Shown here: in pieces, positions 33,162-45,667 of the stretch
Position numbering within the stretch: position 1 is the stretch's first letter
Layout: the number at the start of each line of letters is the position of its first letter
Assembly: GCA_016785225.1 (NCBI GenBank)
Contig: JAFBJZ010000512.1
Span: 4,873,001-4,937,000 of the forward strand
Direction of reading: 5' to 3'
DNA length: 64,000 nt
Source of the DNA: Psettodes erumei
Lineage: Eukaryota; Chordata; Actinopteri; Pleuronectiformes; Psettodidae
The notes under the pieces: generated by a model
The model's input: only the letters and a program-made list of their open reading frames with translations
The model's database searches: none
Told to the model about the DNA's origin: nothing
Made by a program: the position numbers and the translations under genes

Positions 33162-36100
33162 GGCACAGCACGGCACAAAGGGAAAGGACTCAATTCATTT
33201 TGTCAAGAATTAGCCGAGAGGTTGAATCATCAATTTCCCTGTGTAAGACCAGAATGGAAATACGCCACCCGAACTATACCAGTGGGATTCAATGCGCCAA
33301 AAAAAAAAAAAAAAAGGGATGGTAACCATCATCCATATGCTAGGAAATCTCCCTCCCACATCTGGCTAGCACCCTGAGGCGCCGGTACAGAAATCCACAG
33401 GAGCCCATGTAATCTCAGGACGAGCTGATTATAAACGAGAGGTAATCCAGTTCCAGTTCAGCGGTGTGGATCAAAAACAGGAAACGGACGGTGTGGTAGC
33501 GACACGGAGGATTTAAGGCCGCGACCTCGGATGCGCAGAACCACGATAGAAGAGGGCGAGTCCGTATGGTACGGAACTTTTATGAGCATTTCCTCACAAT
33601 CGAACGTCCATCGGCTCGACTTCGCCGACAGACTTTCAAGCGCCTGGCCGACGTGCGGCGACGGGAACGCAAGCGGGCGTCACTTCCTTTCGTCTGGTAA
33701 CTGAAGCAGACAAGCGCAGATGGTGCAGTTCCTGGTGGTACATATTCATAATTGAAACACGGAGACTATACCCTCCCACTACATTACGTTAGCTGAAGAT
33801 AAACAATATATTCCTACGCTGGATGTTGGATTTATTTTTTTTTTCCTCCCCTATCGCTCTCTCTCGCGCGCCAGGAATAATAATCACGTCAACTAACGGG
33901 ATTTGACAGAATGAGGTTTCACTCATATTAGCATCAAGTATGACAAGCCCAGAGTTAAGATTCTTGGTTGAATAAAGCACCGACACATTGACAGGGCTGC
34001 GCTATCTGTGTGGAGTCCCCTGGTCTTCTCATTGCCAAAATTTATCATGACAGCTTATGCTAACAAGGCACAGCTTTTGGCCCAGTTCTTCACTTGTAAA
34101 AAAAAAAAAAAAAGGGACTTTTTTGTGTTGTTTTTTCATGTTCAGTTTTTTTTCAGGTTGTTGTTTCTGTGTATGACTGGGGTTTGTGTGCATATGATTA
34201 TGCGATGCAAATGCCCATCTATCCCCAGCCACGGTATTTGTCCTATTTATATGTAAATTTCGGGTACATCCGTGTGAATTTGACTCAGCGTTTGGGATTC
34301 GCGGGAGTGTTGTCGCGCGCGCGGCCGTCCTTCAGCCCGCTGTTGCGTTCGCGATAATTAGCCTCTCCAAACTGCTGCGAGGTTAGGACACGCGGGCCCC
34401 TAAGATCCGCCGATGACGGCTTCGACCGCGAGCGCCCGGCTACGCGGGCAGGAGGGAACGGCAGTGTGTTACGTCTGCATTTGTGCACGTAACCTTTTAT
34501 GGATGCATTACCACCCCGCCCCACCCACCGACAGCCTCAAGGCACACAGCCCTCAGGCCAGTGTGTGCAATACGTGCCTCAGTTAGGCGCAGGTCCTGGC
34601 GAAGCATTTTTGAGCATGAGCATGCTTGGTAAAGAAGTCGGATATCTTGCACAGAGCGCGGGGAACAGTGTGCCTCACAACACAGAGAAACTTCTAATAA
34701 ATGAGATAATATATATGTACATTTTTTTTCATCCCAAGGGTTCAGCGGTCAAGTGTCCTGGAAACACCAGTGCTTTTAAAGACTTCCACTTAAATTTCTA
34801 GAGGAGCGACGGCAAATGTTAAGATCTATTTGCGAACGATGTCGCCCTAAAACGGCAGCGTTTGACCTTCTGTCGCTCTGAGTAAAAAGCTATTTTCTTT
34901 CCTCGTGGCCTCTCGAGTAGGCACTGTGGGCGGTTAAACCGAAAAACAATTTCCCCACACCTGGCTATTTCATCTGGATAATGTTTGGAGGTACAATGAG
35001 GTACAATTGTACAGTAATTCACAAAAAAAGCAAGGATCAGACAGAAGTCAGAAGATAAAACATAATTTCGTACCATTTTTGTCTGATTTATGCTTTTGAC
35101 TTTGTTTTTTTGTGTTATGTGTTCAGTGTTTTTTAAAAAACCCTACTGTGAGCAGAGGAATATCACACTTTCGCTGGCTCTGATGCAAATATTCGCATCT
35201 TGACGTGGCATTTAAACTTAACCTTAAACCCGGGGCACGTTTCAGTCGCGCTGAGACATCCGTGTGTGTGTAACAGAGACAGAGGGACTGACAGACAGAA
35301 GGACAGTCACACAGCAGGAGCTGTATCTGAGCTGCAGCCATACAGAAAAAAAAATCGAACCCCCCCAAAAAATCTATGGGCGTTAGAAGTAGGCCAGCAG
35401 CCGGTGCTAAGCTAAGCAGAGAAGAACAGAGAGGATAGAGAAATTAGTTTCAAATCATCCTGTGTCGCTCCTGATCCTCACCCCTGTCCTCTTTAGCTGC
35501 TAATTTTCTTGACTGCCTTCCTCCTCTGCCGCTGACGTGCCATGTGTAATTCGAGCACGCCGCCTCAGGCGGAGATTCTCTCTCAGCCCCCTTCATTTCC
35601 TTCTAAATCGGCGAGAGGCTGGCGTCGTCCATCGAGCGTTCGCCGGCGATATGAAGGGGCCGTTTCTGGTGTCCCCTGATTCACTTGCCCTCCAGCGTCG
35701 GCCTGCTTAGCGGACAGGGTTGGCGTCCCAGTGACCAGCGTGGCATTACAGAATACCTGGGTGCTTTAAAAGGGCTATAAGATTTGAACGGCAGTGTTGG
35801 GAGGAGGGCCGAAGAGGAGGATGGGGGGAATCTCTGCACAAAGTCTGGTCCCCCATTCAGAAGTATCTAAATCTGCCCCCTGCAACAGCAGGGAAGCAGC
35901 GCCACAAATTCACCACCCTGTTGGCCTCGTAGTGCCAAAGTCAGCCGCGCGCACACACACACGAGCGAGCAACATAGAACAGTAAATACAAGTTACGCAC
36001 TACTGATTCAGAATTTTCAGCGATGCTTGGAAACCCCCGCTGCTGTAATTGCAGCTTCAGAGTGCGTACAGTGCGTCTGTGTGCATGCGTGCGTGCGCGT

Positions 36101-36865
36101 GAGCCTCTCGAAGCCCGACAAGATGATAGATATATGTGCTCGGCTCCGCCGCTGGCTGAGGTGAAGGGGGACGAGAGGTAACACAGTGAGGGGGCGACGC
36201 GCGGCACAAAGTGGACAAAGGCAGTTGTCTGAAAGGCTGCGATGGAGAGCAATTTCAGACGCAAGCTGCTTTCAGGAGAGCCAACAAGTGTGACAAATTG
36301 TTTTTTATCACTTGACCTCCTCAAAGCAGTCCAGCGGCGCGCGCGGAGGTGGGCGCTGTGCCGCGTCCGTGTCTGGCGTGGACGGATGCGGCGCGGCCTG
36401 CGGGATCACGCCGTGGCCGAGTGGGGGCGGGGAGGAGAAAGAGCTGGAGACGTAACGCAACGTCCACTGACTAAAATTTAACTTTTTTCGGGGGTGAGGT
36501 GTCCCGCTTCTTTGCAAACCCGAGGCGCCTTGGCCTCGATTGTAATCCAGAGGAGAGAAGAGGGGTTCGTATAAAAAAAAAGTCAATTATGCTTCAATTT
36601 TCACTTAGTGCTCAGAGGTTAAAACTTCCTTACAAGTGTATTATTCGCACACTTTTTACCGCCAGCAATTTACCTCATAATTAACCATTTATCTTACGAT
36701 TTCATTGGACTTTAGCTTGTATGTGAATGAGTGAAGAATTAAAAAATAAGTACTTGTAGTTCTGCCAAAAACTTTCCCATCATAACGCACACGTGCTCTT
36801 CATGTGCTCTGTCGGGCTTCAAAAAAGCCTTCTCTGTGTGGTCCCCTGGGGTCTGTTTTACTCAC

Positions 36866-37061
36866 TTGTGGGACTTCTTGCCCTCCGTGCCCCCGGGGCC
36901 CGAGCCGCAGTCGTGGGCCTGGATGATGAAGGTGTACTCCTTCTGCAGCTCGCAGTCCACAAGGCCGCGGGCCCTCAGCTGGCCCTCGCCGGACGTGCCG
37001 TTCAGCACCACCGCTTTGAACGGCGCCTCCAGCCCGTGGATGTTGAACGCGCAGATCTCCC
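36866..37061 (-). CDS. clstn2: clstn2 exon: cadherin repeat 1
   Basis: A 196-bp internal exon, entering in phase 1 and leaving in phase 2. The acceptor CTCCAG follows a pyrimidine tract of about 55 bases, and the donor is GTGAGT. The translation reads GEICAFNIHGLEAPFKAVVL, then NGTSGEGQLRARGLVDCELQ, KEYTFIIQAHDCGSGPGG and TEGKKSHK, joining AVVHIQV of the next exon through a shared Lys codon. The order GEICAF, SGEG-LRA, DCELQKEYTFIIQA-DCG is diagnostic for calsyntenin cadherin repeat 1. One N-glycosylation sequon (NGT) is present. It is GC-rich with no frame damage. The preceding exon, for the N-terminal strands of repeat 1, is not found in the 27 kb to the right. Confidence 0.96.
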
Positions 37062-39246
37062 CTGGAGACGAGGGAGAAGACGAAGGAGGGAAGGGGGGAG
37101 AGGAGGAGGAGGAGGGGGGGATGAGCTCCGTGTTAATCGCAGTCGGTCAGGTGAGATCCGGGTGGAGAATGAACCACTGCGTGTGAACACGAGGTTAAGC
37201 GTGTGCCGCATTTGAATTTTTATACGAGAATGTGATGAGGGCTTGCCGCAGCAACCCGTGTTTACCTGCAACTTTACCGTGTTCGTTTGCAACACAGAGG
37301 AGCAACGTTTTTCCCCCCCCCACATCGGACGCCCTCCTGGTGTGAGCAGGCTCAGTTACTTTCACAGTCTGAGCTCGAAAAAGCACAGTCGAAGTAATTA
37401 ACGCCGGTGGCCATAACACAAACACGTAGAGGTTGCAACATTACCCCCTGGGCCTTCCCGTGTTTCTGCGTCTAGTAACACCGGGAATGTCGTTAAAAGA
37501 AAAATTTGAAATGGTAATACAGGATGGGAAAAGGAAAGAAAAAAAAAACAAAACTCCTCCGGAGCCAGCGGCCTCTCCCGCTACCTGACTCTATTAGAAC
37601 AAATCAAGCCCCGTCACAGAAACAGAGCACCCAGAGCAGATTACGAGCAAATCATGTGGCATTAGATGAAGGATGTTGGAGAAAAAAAACAGGAAGGGAA
37701 AACTAATCTCGTTGTCACCTTTTTTTTTATTTTTCCTCACAGCAGCAAGCAGTTCTTTTAAATGCAGATATCTTATTTCATTTATCTTGTAGGTGGTTAT
37801 TTTGCTGTTTTGCTTTTTATCGTATTTTTCATTCCATCTTAAATAATTTTTGTTTTTTTGCACTGAAATCTTTCATTTTTGGAATCCCCCCCTTGCAACC
37901 TGCTCCGTGTGTTCTACTTCTATGACGGCGTCTTGTTTATTTGGTTCACCAGTGGTCAGACGGCGATGAGCTCGGAGCAAACCACTTTAACTCAAAACCT
38001 CAGAAGGACCTCACCTAACTTCGCTAAACTTTCCTCTTGCCAGTGATCCTAGGGACTGGAATTCCAACCAGCAGCTTTTATTTTGTAAAGATTTGTAACC
38101 TTTTTAATAAACCATAAACACTTCACTGAGCTCCCCGCCCTTGAGTTATCGAAGTCACACGGAAAACAAAAAAAGGAAAGAACGCCTCTATCCGCGGAGA
38201 GAACGTAATTCATAAACAGATCCAGCTCAGTTTCGCGCACCCGCCGCTTAGCGCGTAATTGCTCTTGTGAAAGAGGACGCCGCCGAACGGCGCCCGCCGC
38301 AATCGAGTTACGCGAGGCCTCAAATACAACCACGGCGGCTCAAAGTCACCTCTGCGGCGAGACACGGGGGAAGGGACAAAATCCATTTAAATCCGGAGCG
38401 AGCCGCTGACGGTGAAAACGAAGGGGCTGCGAGGCAGATGACATTTATTAGCAGGTTGCACAAAGAAGTGGTCCATTTGGGAAGTTGGGGAGCAAAGTTT
38501 TTTTTAGAGCCGTCTTCCCCTCGCCTTCCACCGGTGGGATTCGGAGGGGAATCACTTAACGCGGCGGGGGCTCGTGCTCTGACCTGCGACGGCTAATTGC
38601 ACCGATATCACTTAAACTAACAGCGGGGACCAAATTGGATTCCCGAGCAGCTTTGTGCGCGCGCTGCTCCTGGCGAGCTGCGATAAGGGCTTTATTTTTT
38701 CCACCGCCTTCCCCTTCCCGTCCCCTTTCCTCCAGGTTCCCGTCATAATCCCCTCCGCCGAGACGCAACCTCCCGCCCAGCCCCTCCCTTCCTGCAGGGG
38801 CAGGGTCTCTGGGACGCCAATTTGCAAAGTGATAAAGATGTAAGAGAATAAATGTGGAAATCAGATAATATGGATAATGTTTTAAGACTTCCGCCCTGTG
38901 CTTTGCTTGAACAATAACTGACCGGAGATAAACGAGCCTCAGTAATATGAAGAAGCGTGGCCTGTTCAGGAGGGCAAACTCCCGAAAATGGCACAGAGCG
39001 GGCAGCGCACAGCAGGGAGCGACGGAGGACGCGACAGTTTACGGTTTAGGATGTGACGAGGGCGCGGCTCATTTAATTGTAGCTGATGGGGGGGGCGGAA
39101 GGGGTCAAGGTGACTGCGAGGGGAACTTACCAAGGACCTGCCCCTTTTAAGACTCAAATGAAGGCCGGGGGCGACGCCCGCCTCGCACTTCAGTCCAACA
39201 TCCGATAAGTGTTCCGCCACCCGCAGAGAGGCGAAGATGGCTGGCG

Positions 39247-39307
39247 GAGGAGGGAGGGAGGGAGGGAGGGAGGGAGGGGCGGGGGCGGGGGGGGGTGGGG
39301 TGGAGGG
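39247..39307 (+). repeat. GGGA tandem array and G runs (G-quadruplex-prone)
   Basis: Seven or more GGGA units are followed by runs of 4-7 G separated by single C or T bases on the plus strand. More than four G-triplets with 1-base loops satisfy the usual G-quadruplex pattern. Confidence 0.85.
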
Positions 39308-39779
39308 GAGCCGGTCCCGGCGGCAGTGGAGGAACAGATGTTGGTCGGCTGGCACTTGGCAGAGGAGGAGCGCTAATTACTGCGCTAAACTGTTAGCTAA
39401 ATATGTGCCTCCGCGTCACATTAGGCTTTTAAGAGGTAGATTTATGGTCAGAAGGAACTCTGTCATCTTCTGGGGTTGGGGGAATGGGGGGGGCATTTAA
39501 ACGGATGCGAAGTAATGGATATGGATGCCGCACTGCTATTTCTTTATTAGTTTATCTGCAGGGTTATCATCGCTGCCGTTTGGCCATTTGGGGCATCGTG
39601 AATTGATCCCCAGCGCTCCGTGCGGTGTGTGAAACTTTCAGTCCGACTACCTCGACATTTTTTTCGACCCCCCGCCCTCTGACACCTTATTCCCCGCACC
39701 GCTGCGACCGCTAACTTTCCCGGTGGGCGCAATTATGCCTTCATTTAATCAAGTCGAAATTAATGACTCCCCATTAGGC

Positions 39780-40330
39780 GGCGGGGAAACGTGCGCGCTC
39801 GGGGACCCGCGCCGCCGTCCTGTTGGGTGTCAGAAGTCCCGCGGTGCTCAAGGGGGATCTGGCACCTGTCCACGCCGGACTATCTTTGAGGACACAGGGC
39901 TCATTATCAGCGCAGGCAGAGCTGCTCTGCTGGCAGCAGCGGCCCGTGTGTTTGCAGAGCTGGAGGAGCGTGACGAAGCATCGGGGGGCCCCCCGCAGCG
40001 CCTCGGGGGGCCCCCGAGTTATTATCAAAGCTGACGGAGCATCGCCGGCGAGCCGCCCGCGTCTGAACGTGCGCACGGGGAGTGAAGGCGCGCAAGCGCA
40101 CAAATGCGCAGATGTTTTTGAGCGAGGCATCGGGCGGGACGCGGCTGCGTCGCTGAGAGGAAGGGACGGATGCAAAGGGAGATGAAAGGAGGAGCCCGCG
40201 AAGGATTGCGGGAACGCGGCCGCTGGGGGCAGCTCCGACCTCCCCGCTGGAGAGTGACCAAAGCACCGGCATGAATGCACACACCCACATCCGCTCAGAC
40301 CGCGCCAGTTCGGCTTTCATCCTCCTACTG
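39780..40330. promoter_or_regulatory. CpG island inside the large clstn2 intron
   Basis: In 39961-40260 I counted about 36 CpG dinucleotides in 300 bp at roughly 60% GC, about or above the number expected from base composition. It meets the classical island definition by eye. It contains two tandem GC palindromes. No exon is recognised in it. It could be an internal promoter or enhancer, but sequence alone does not show that. Confidence 0.5.
39982..40016. repeat. Two tandem GC palindromes
   Basis: CGGGGGGCCCCCCG (39982-39995) is a perfect 14-bp palindrome. CGGGGGGCCCCCG (40004-40016) is the same with one C fewer. They are separated by eight bases. Confidence 0.9.
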
Positions 40331-40920
40331 GTGGAGCACACGGCAGGATAGACGGCGGGCAAATCTGATTACTGGCTATCACACTGTTACCGAACACATT
40401 GCGAACCAGGTGGCAGTTTGCCGGCAACAGAGCGTTTGCACTCCGATTCTTTTAAAAAATTTTTTACTCGCCATTATTAGTAAACCGACCCTGTTCGAGC
40501 AAGAGCTACCGTCTAGTGCGCAGCTCGTGCGGTTGCCACAGTTCCAGCCAGTTTTCCAATTTGGCATCGAATTATCCCGCGCGTTCGTCGCTAGCGTCAC
40601 CAACCAATTCTCCTTTTTCCTCGTTTTTGTCACCAAAACCCGGTCGGGCGCGCTCGCGCAGGCACTCCGGTGGACGCGCTCTCAGCTGCAGCGCAGAGAT
40701 AGACCGTCGGCCTCGTAACTCTGCAGAGGGCCCAAATTGAAAACGCTGTAATTATGCTCTTCATGAAAATTAGCCGGCCGAGGGAGGAAAAAAAAACACA
40801 AAAAAAAACAGCTGAGAAGCTGTCCATTTCAGAGATAAGGATTAATACTAATCAAGCTCGCGTGTTCAGACTGGAGTGCAGGAAACTGCGCCGGCATTCA
40901 GCGTGCGAGCGCACGCGCGT

Positions 40921-40922
<2 letters not shown>

Positions 40923-40952
<30 letters not shown>
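40923..40952. repeat. GT microsatellite
   Basis: A pure GT array of 15 units. Confidence 0.95.
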
Positions 40953-40953
<1 letters not shown>

Positions 40954-41224
40954 GGATGGGAGAGTTTTAATTAAAGACACACTCGCTCGACAGGGGTTCG
41001 GAGAGGCTGCGCGTGTTTGCGGCTGTTGTGGAGGGGGTGTGAGATGATTTACTCAACCTCTCGGTTGCCGTCGCCGCCGCCGCCTCCCATCCATCGTCTC
41101 CTCTCTTTTAATTACATTAAAGGCTCCTCTCACAGAGTTAATGACATCCCACTGTCTTGTAACAAAGTGAGCACCCACCCTCTGAGCGCGCGTGTTTGGG
41201 CGCGTGTGTGTTTGCATGTCTGGC

Positions 41225-41227
41225 TGT

Positions 41228-41264
<37 letters not shown>
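41225..41264. repeat. TG/GA compound microsatellite
   Basis: A TG array to 41252 followed directly by GA units. Confidence 0.95.
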
Positions 41265-41266
<2 letters not shown>

Positions 41267-41769
41267 CGAGAGAGAGGAAGCGACAGTGATGTCAGAGTGA
41301 CGGTTGGAACCTGTAAGTAAAAACATAGTCCCTACATGTGTTAAAATATTTGTGAATTTATGCTGTGAATTTCTGGTGTGTGTGTGTGTAACCAAATGCG
41401 GGAATATCTTTTGGAAGAATGGCGGACGCATCATCCCTATGCGTAACATTTTCTTGCGTCTGCCAAATTTTTTTTTGTCTCGTTTTGTGTTTTTGGGGAT
41501 GGGCTCTTCTCTCGTCTGTTTCCTTACAGCGGACGTCATGTGCTGATCACGTATGAATGTGTTTTTGGAGGCGCGCCCCGTCATTTTAGTATTGCGCTTG
41601 CATAAAGTTTGGGTAAGGATCGTATTCGGCGCAGCAGAGGGTTGAGATGGCCCCGCTGCACGATAAAAATCCAATTTACGGTCTGCGTTTGTACAGCTCC
41701 ATATTGTGCTGCACGCTTTAGAGCAATCCAATCGCTTTTGAAAGATTCTATTTAAGCCCAAGCCAAGAT

Positions 41770-41793
41770 AACCCCGGTGACATCATCGGGGTT
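41770..41793. repeat. Inverted repeat related to the one at 29266-29299
   Basis: AACCCCG and CGGGGTT pair around GTGACATCAT. The arms and the TGACATCA loop core correspond to the palindrome at 29266-29299 (its core reads TGATGTCA). The following ACTGACCTTGATGTGTAGAA also fits a fish dispersed repeat that I recall, so this is probably an eroded repeat copy. Confidence 0.55.
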
Positions 41794-44700
41794 GTGGGGG
41801 GGGGGCTTTGGGGACTTCTACCCTGACACTGAGTAGTACTCATAATAAACTGACCTTGATGTGTAGAAATGGGCGGATTGTCCCTTTTAAAGTGAGACGA
41901 GCTGGCTCCGGCACTTACCTTTTCTTCCGTAGGAGGATTATACGCGAGTTTACGACGCGACCGCCGGCAGCTTTCATTACGCCCGTGGGTCTTCTCTCGC
42001 TTCCTCTCTCCAGGCGAATCGCCTGACGGCAATGTTCCGGGTTCCTCAGAGGCCCGGAGAGGCCTGTTAGGCCCACTAACTGCACGCGATGCCTTAGTGT
42101 CAAGCCATGAACGACCGACGGGCCAACGTGGCAGTCGACGCAAACGCCTCCGTTTAATCCGCTTGGTCACGTCTGCTCAAAAAACAAATTCACCTGTCGG
42201 CCCACTGCAGGCAATAGTGACGCAAAGCCGATGACATGCAGCCCCTCGTTTCCCCCGCGTCCGCAAAAAGGTTCGTTGTGAAGAAATCGCACAATGCGAT
42301 GGAAAGAGTGTTGGGATTCCATCATCATTGATGGTCACATTTCGTGACGCGGCTGCTGCCTTCTTCTGAAAGCTCTCTTTTTAAAAAGCCTTTAAAAGAA
42401 GTTAAGAAGAAGTTTAAAAAACCCTCCGTGAGTCTACTTAATGTACAATACCACAAGGCCACATTGTTGTGGTCGGCCGCCACCACCGAAAAAGTACAAA
42501 GTGCACAGACTGGATTTATGTAATTTACAGTAAATCTAAGCCTGGATTAATTATTCTCTCCTCCTCATCTTTTGCATATTGATGCGGGATTACATATAAG
42601 ATTATGTACAATTACAGCCCAAATCTGATATCCAGCCCCCTCGGCCACCGATGACCTGCGCGTCTCCTGCACAAAAGTAGAACGGGGAATATGATAATTT
42701 ACTGCATGCGCTTTGACTTTCCAAATAAGGACGGGCCGGGGGAAGGAACCAGGAAGGAGAGGAAACGCCAGTAAACATTAACAAAACACAGCCCGGGCAA
42801 TCACATTAAACACAGAGGGAAATCAATAGTTTCTATTTTGTAATTCTGTTCATTGAAATAGCCTCAGGAGAGCATGTGTCCTTGTCTGCGCAAGGCCAGT
42901 TAGAGTTCAATGTGCTCAAATATCCGTATCGCGGTTTACGACCCCCATTAACGCCCCCGAGGACGTTCCCCGCGCAACTGAGCACCGCGATGAAAAAAAG
43001 GCCGTCGCCCCACGCTGACACTCTCTTTGACCACGGACGGGGTTTATTAGATCTGAGGTCAAAAAAGCAGAGCCGCTCCGTCAGCAGCCGCGCAGCAGAA
43101 TATACAGAGAGCGAGGGGGGAATGTGATGGAGAGCCAGGTTGCCTCGGCGAAGACGCAACGCAACCTTGATTCCTTTGTTTTTAAATAAAACGTATGGAA
43201 AGGGCCAAACCAACTGAAGTGGCCTGAATTTGTGTCAGCAGTTATATTGCGTCCGGGTAACTTCATGGGTTTTTTTTGTTTTTAAAAAAATAACACATAC
43301 AGCGTTTCAGCGGTATGAAAGTCATAACTCCTTCGTACAGTTCGGCGAAGCTCACAAGTGGTTTACCTGAGAGTCCCGCGTCAAGATGTCAGTGAACTCT
43401 CGATTCGATTATTCAGTGCAGGAATCCTTTGCAGATTTCACCTTCGGGTCTCTTTGTCAGTCAAGGCTGAGAATCGCAGTATTCCCTACCGCCGTGGCGC
43501 TGCGTTCGAAAAAACAGCCGCGTGCCTGACGGACGCAAAACAGCAAAAAAACTCCGAAAGGCTTGGTGTTTCAGAACGCCAAGGGAAAAATACAGTACAA
43601 CACCCAATACGATATAACCAACTGAAAATGCAACGAGGACGGATGAATCTTCTATGACGCCTAACGGAATGGTGCCAGTGAGAATGGCCAACGCAAGCAT
43701 TACTGTGGATGAAAAAAAAAATCAATTTATTTAAAAAAGGAACATTGCGTTCTGCCCCTTCTTATCGCCAGGCGCTGCCAACCGCCCTCTGCAGCCCCCC
43801 CAAGCTCACGTTACACGGTGTTGCCGCGCAAACACGGGATGAAAACCTGCCGTCGAGCTATCGATCATCATCATCGCACGCCCGCCGGCTCCGGCTCCGG
43901 CAGCCGGACCCAGCTGTTCGCCATCAGCGCCGCCGAGCATCACAGGCTTGGCTCCGACCGCGCAATGGCCGTGGCTCCACTCGGCCTCGCCCGTGATTCG
44001 ACGAAACCCCGGCGTCGGGAAATAAGGCTTTGGCCTGGGCATTCGGCGCTCCAATCAAAGGAGAAGCCGAAAGAGGTGGAGGGACTAGCGGCTGCTGAGT
44101 GGATTTTTTTTTTCCACCCGAAATGCTCCGGAAAATGGGTTGGGAGATCGGCATTCCAGATGCCCGCGACGTAGAATGTGTGCTCATCTCGTCTGTGCTC
44201 CGTTGGGGGGAGGGGGAGAAGATCAAAAGGTGAGAGCTGCCTCAACGTGGCCCCCGTTTCGCCGGCTTTGCTTTATATGCAAATTGCTATCGGTTACATC
44301 AGCCCCACTCGCGCAGCAACAGCGGCTGCGGGGCAGGAACCCACCCCTTTCCAGCGCCGTCCGCGGTAATTAGCGCATTAGGCTGATGGCGCATGCAAGA
44401 GTTCGGGATGGATGAGAGGCCGCTCCGCCGCGACTCGGCGGTGTTTACCTTTCGGGGAGAGGGAACAGGGGAGGGAGGAGAGGAGCACGCGCACGGTGCA
44501 TCTGAGAACGGCCGCAAGAGAAAATACTGTTGCTGTGCTTGCGGGACGTCCCCGGAGAGAACCGGAAAAAAAAAAAATCACTTTGCACTCATTTCTCCGA
44601 TAATTACAAAAGGCACCGTGGCGGTCGGACGAGACAAGACAGACGCTGAGGGGCGAGACGTCCCGATGGCGGCCACAGGGCGGAGATGATTAGCATTCTG

Positions 44701-45618
44701 CCCGTCGAGGAGCCGTTCCGTTTCATCGCTGTGGGAAAAATAAGCACAGCATTTTAAACCCAAGCCGGTGCGGATGGATCGAACCGCCTCGGGCGTGCCA
44801 GTCGCCGCGTGCATGGGTCCGACCGCATGCATGTGTGCGGCTACGATGTGAGGATTAGCCCGACTGGGCGCTTGCGAGCTAACGTCAAGCACGCCTGGAA
44901 TTTAGGAAGCTACGTCTCCGAACGCATAAAACAAATGGATACAAGTCTTGAGAGACGCTATAAAAGGAAATGTTACACTTTTGGTCCCCGGGTTAAGCAC
45001 TAAAAGCACTGGATCTTATAATTCCCACAAAATCGCGACGCACGTCCAGAGATTTCAACGCATTGTTCGGTCACGCTTCTCTTTCGCCCCATGTCACCTT
45101 TTTTTAAATACTAAAAGGGTTTATGATGCACTGTAACAGATACGAGGACATCTAATGCAAGTACGGTGCAATGTTGTTTAATTAAAGTCAGAAAACAAGA
45201 TGCTTTTCCAAGACAGTGCGCCAATGGGTCAGACATCATTTTTTGGTTTTCCCCCGCGCGTAAGCTCAGGAGGCACAGAGGCAAAGCGTTTTTCCCCGCA
45301 GCTCTCGTCTCAGAGAGAAGTTTTGCGTTTGAGAAAAAATTGAACGGACTTTCTGCTCGGGTCTTCTGGCACCAGTGAGACGCCATCGCTCACTGATGCT
45401 GTTCAAATTGGGCCAGGGACCTGGGAGTGCGAGGGTGGGGCGGCCTTGGCCGAAAGAAAGAGTGTGCCCGAGCTTGTGTTTGTGTGTGTTAGTGAGGGAG
45501 TGGGTGTGCCAGAGCAAGTGAAAATGAAAGGCGAGAGATTACAGGGAGCAACAATACACATCAGAAAAAACGCCCTATGGACTCGATTTCCTGCTGCCCA
45601 CACCTGTTTTTCAACGGC

Positions 45619-45667
45619 TGTGCGTGTGTGTGTGTGTGTGTAAGTGTGTGTGCGCATGTGTGTGTGC
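45619..45667. repeat. Interrupted TG microsatellite
   Basis: TG runs with CG, AA and CGCA interruptions. Confidence 0.9.

Larger units (their letters stand above)
28795..36865 (-). other. clstn2: clstn2 intron, 8.1 kb
   Basis: The intron between the cadherin-1 exon and the linker exon. It holds a teleost repeat copy next to the exon (about 28850-29360), a 20+ base T run at 29671-29692, a GT array (31633-31657), a CT run (32311-32329), a CA/GA compound array (33120-33161) and A runs near 33300 and 34099. No other gene is recognised. Confidence 0.8.

Noticed and set aside
36793..37215. Plus-strand open frame of 140 codons over the cadherin-1 exon
   Set aside because: It is the antisense shadow of the GC-rich clstn2 exon. 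The minus strand has the family match and proper splice sites.
39774..40362. Two overlapping minus-strand frames of 168 and 151 codons in the CpG island, considered as a clstn2 first exon
   Set aside because: Neither has a signal peptide followed by the expected calsyntenin N-terminal sequence. High GC makes long frames likely by chance.
41138..41761. Minus-strand open frame of 207 codons
   Set aside because: It runs through a TG/GA array, has no domain, and its length is partly due to the simple repeat.
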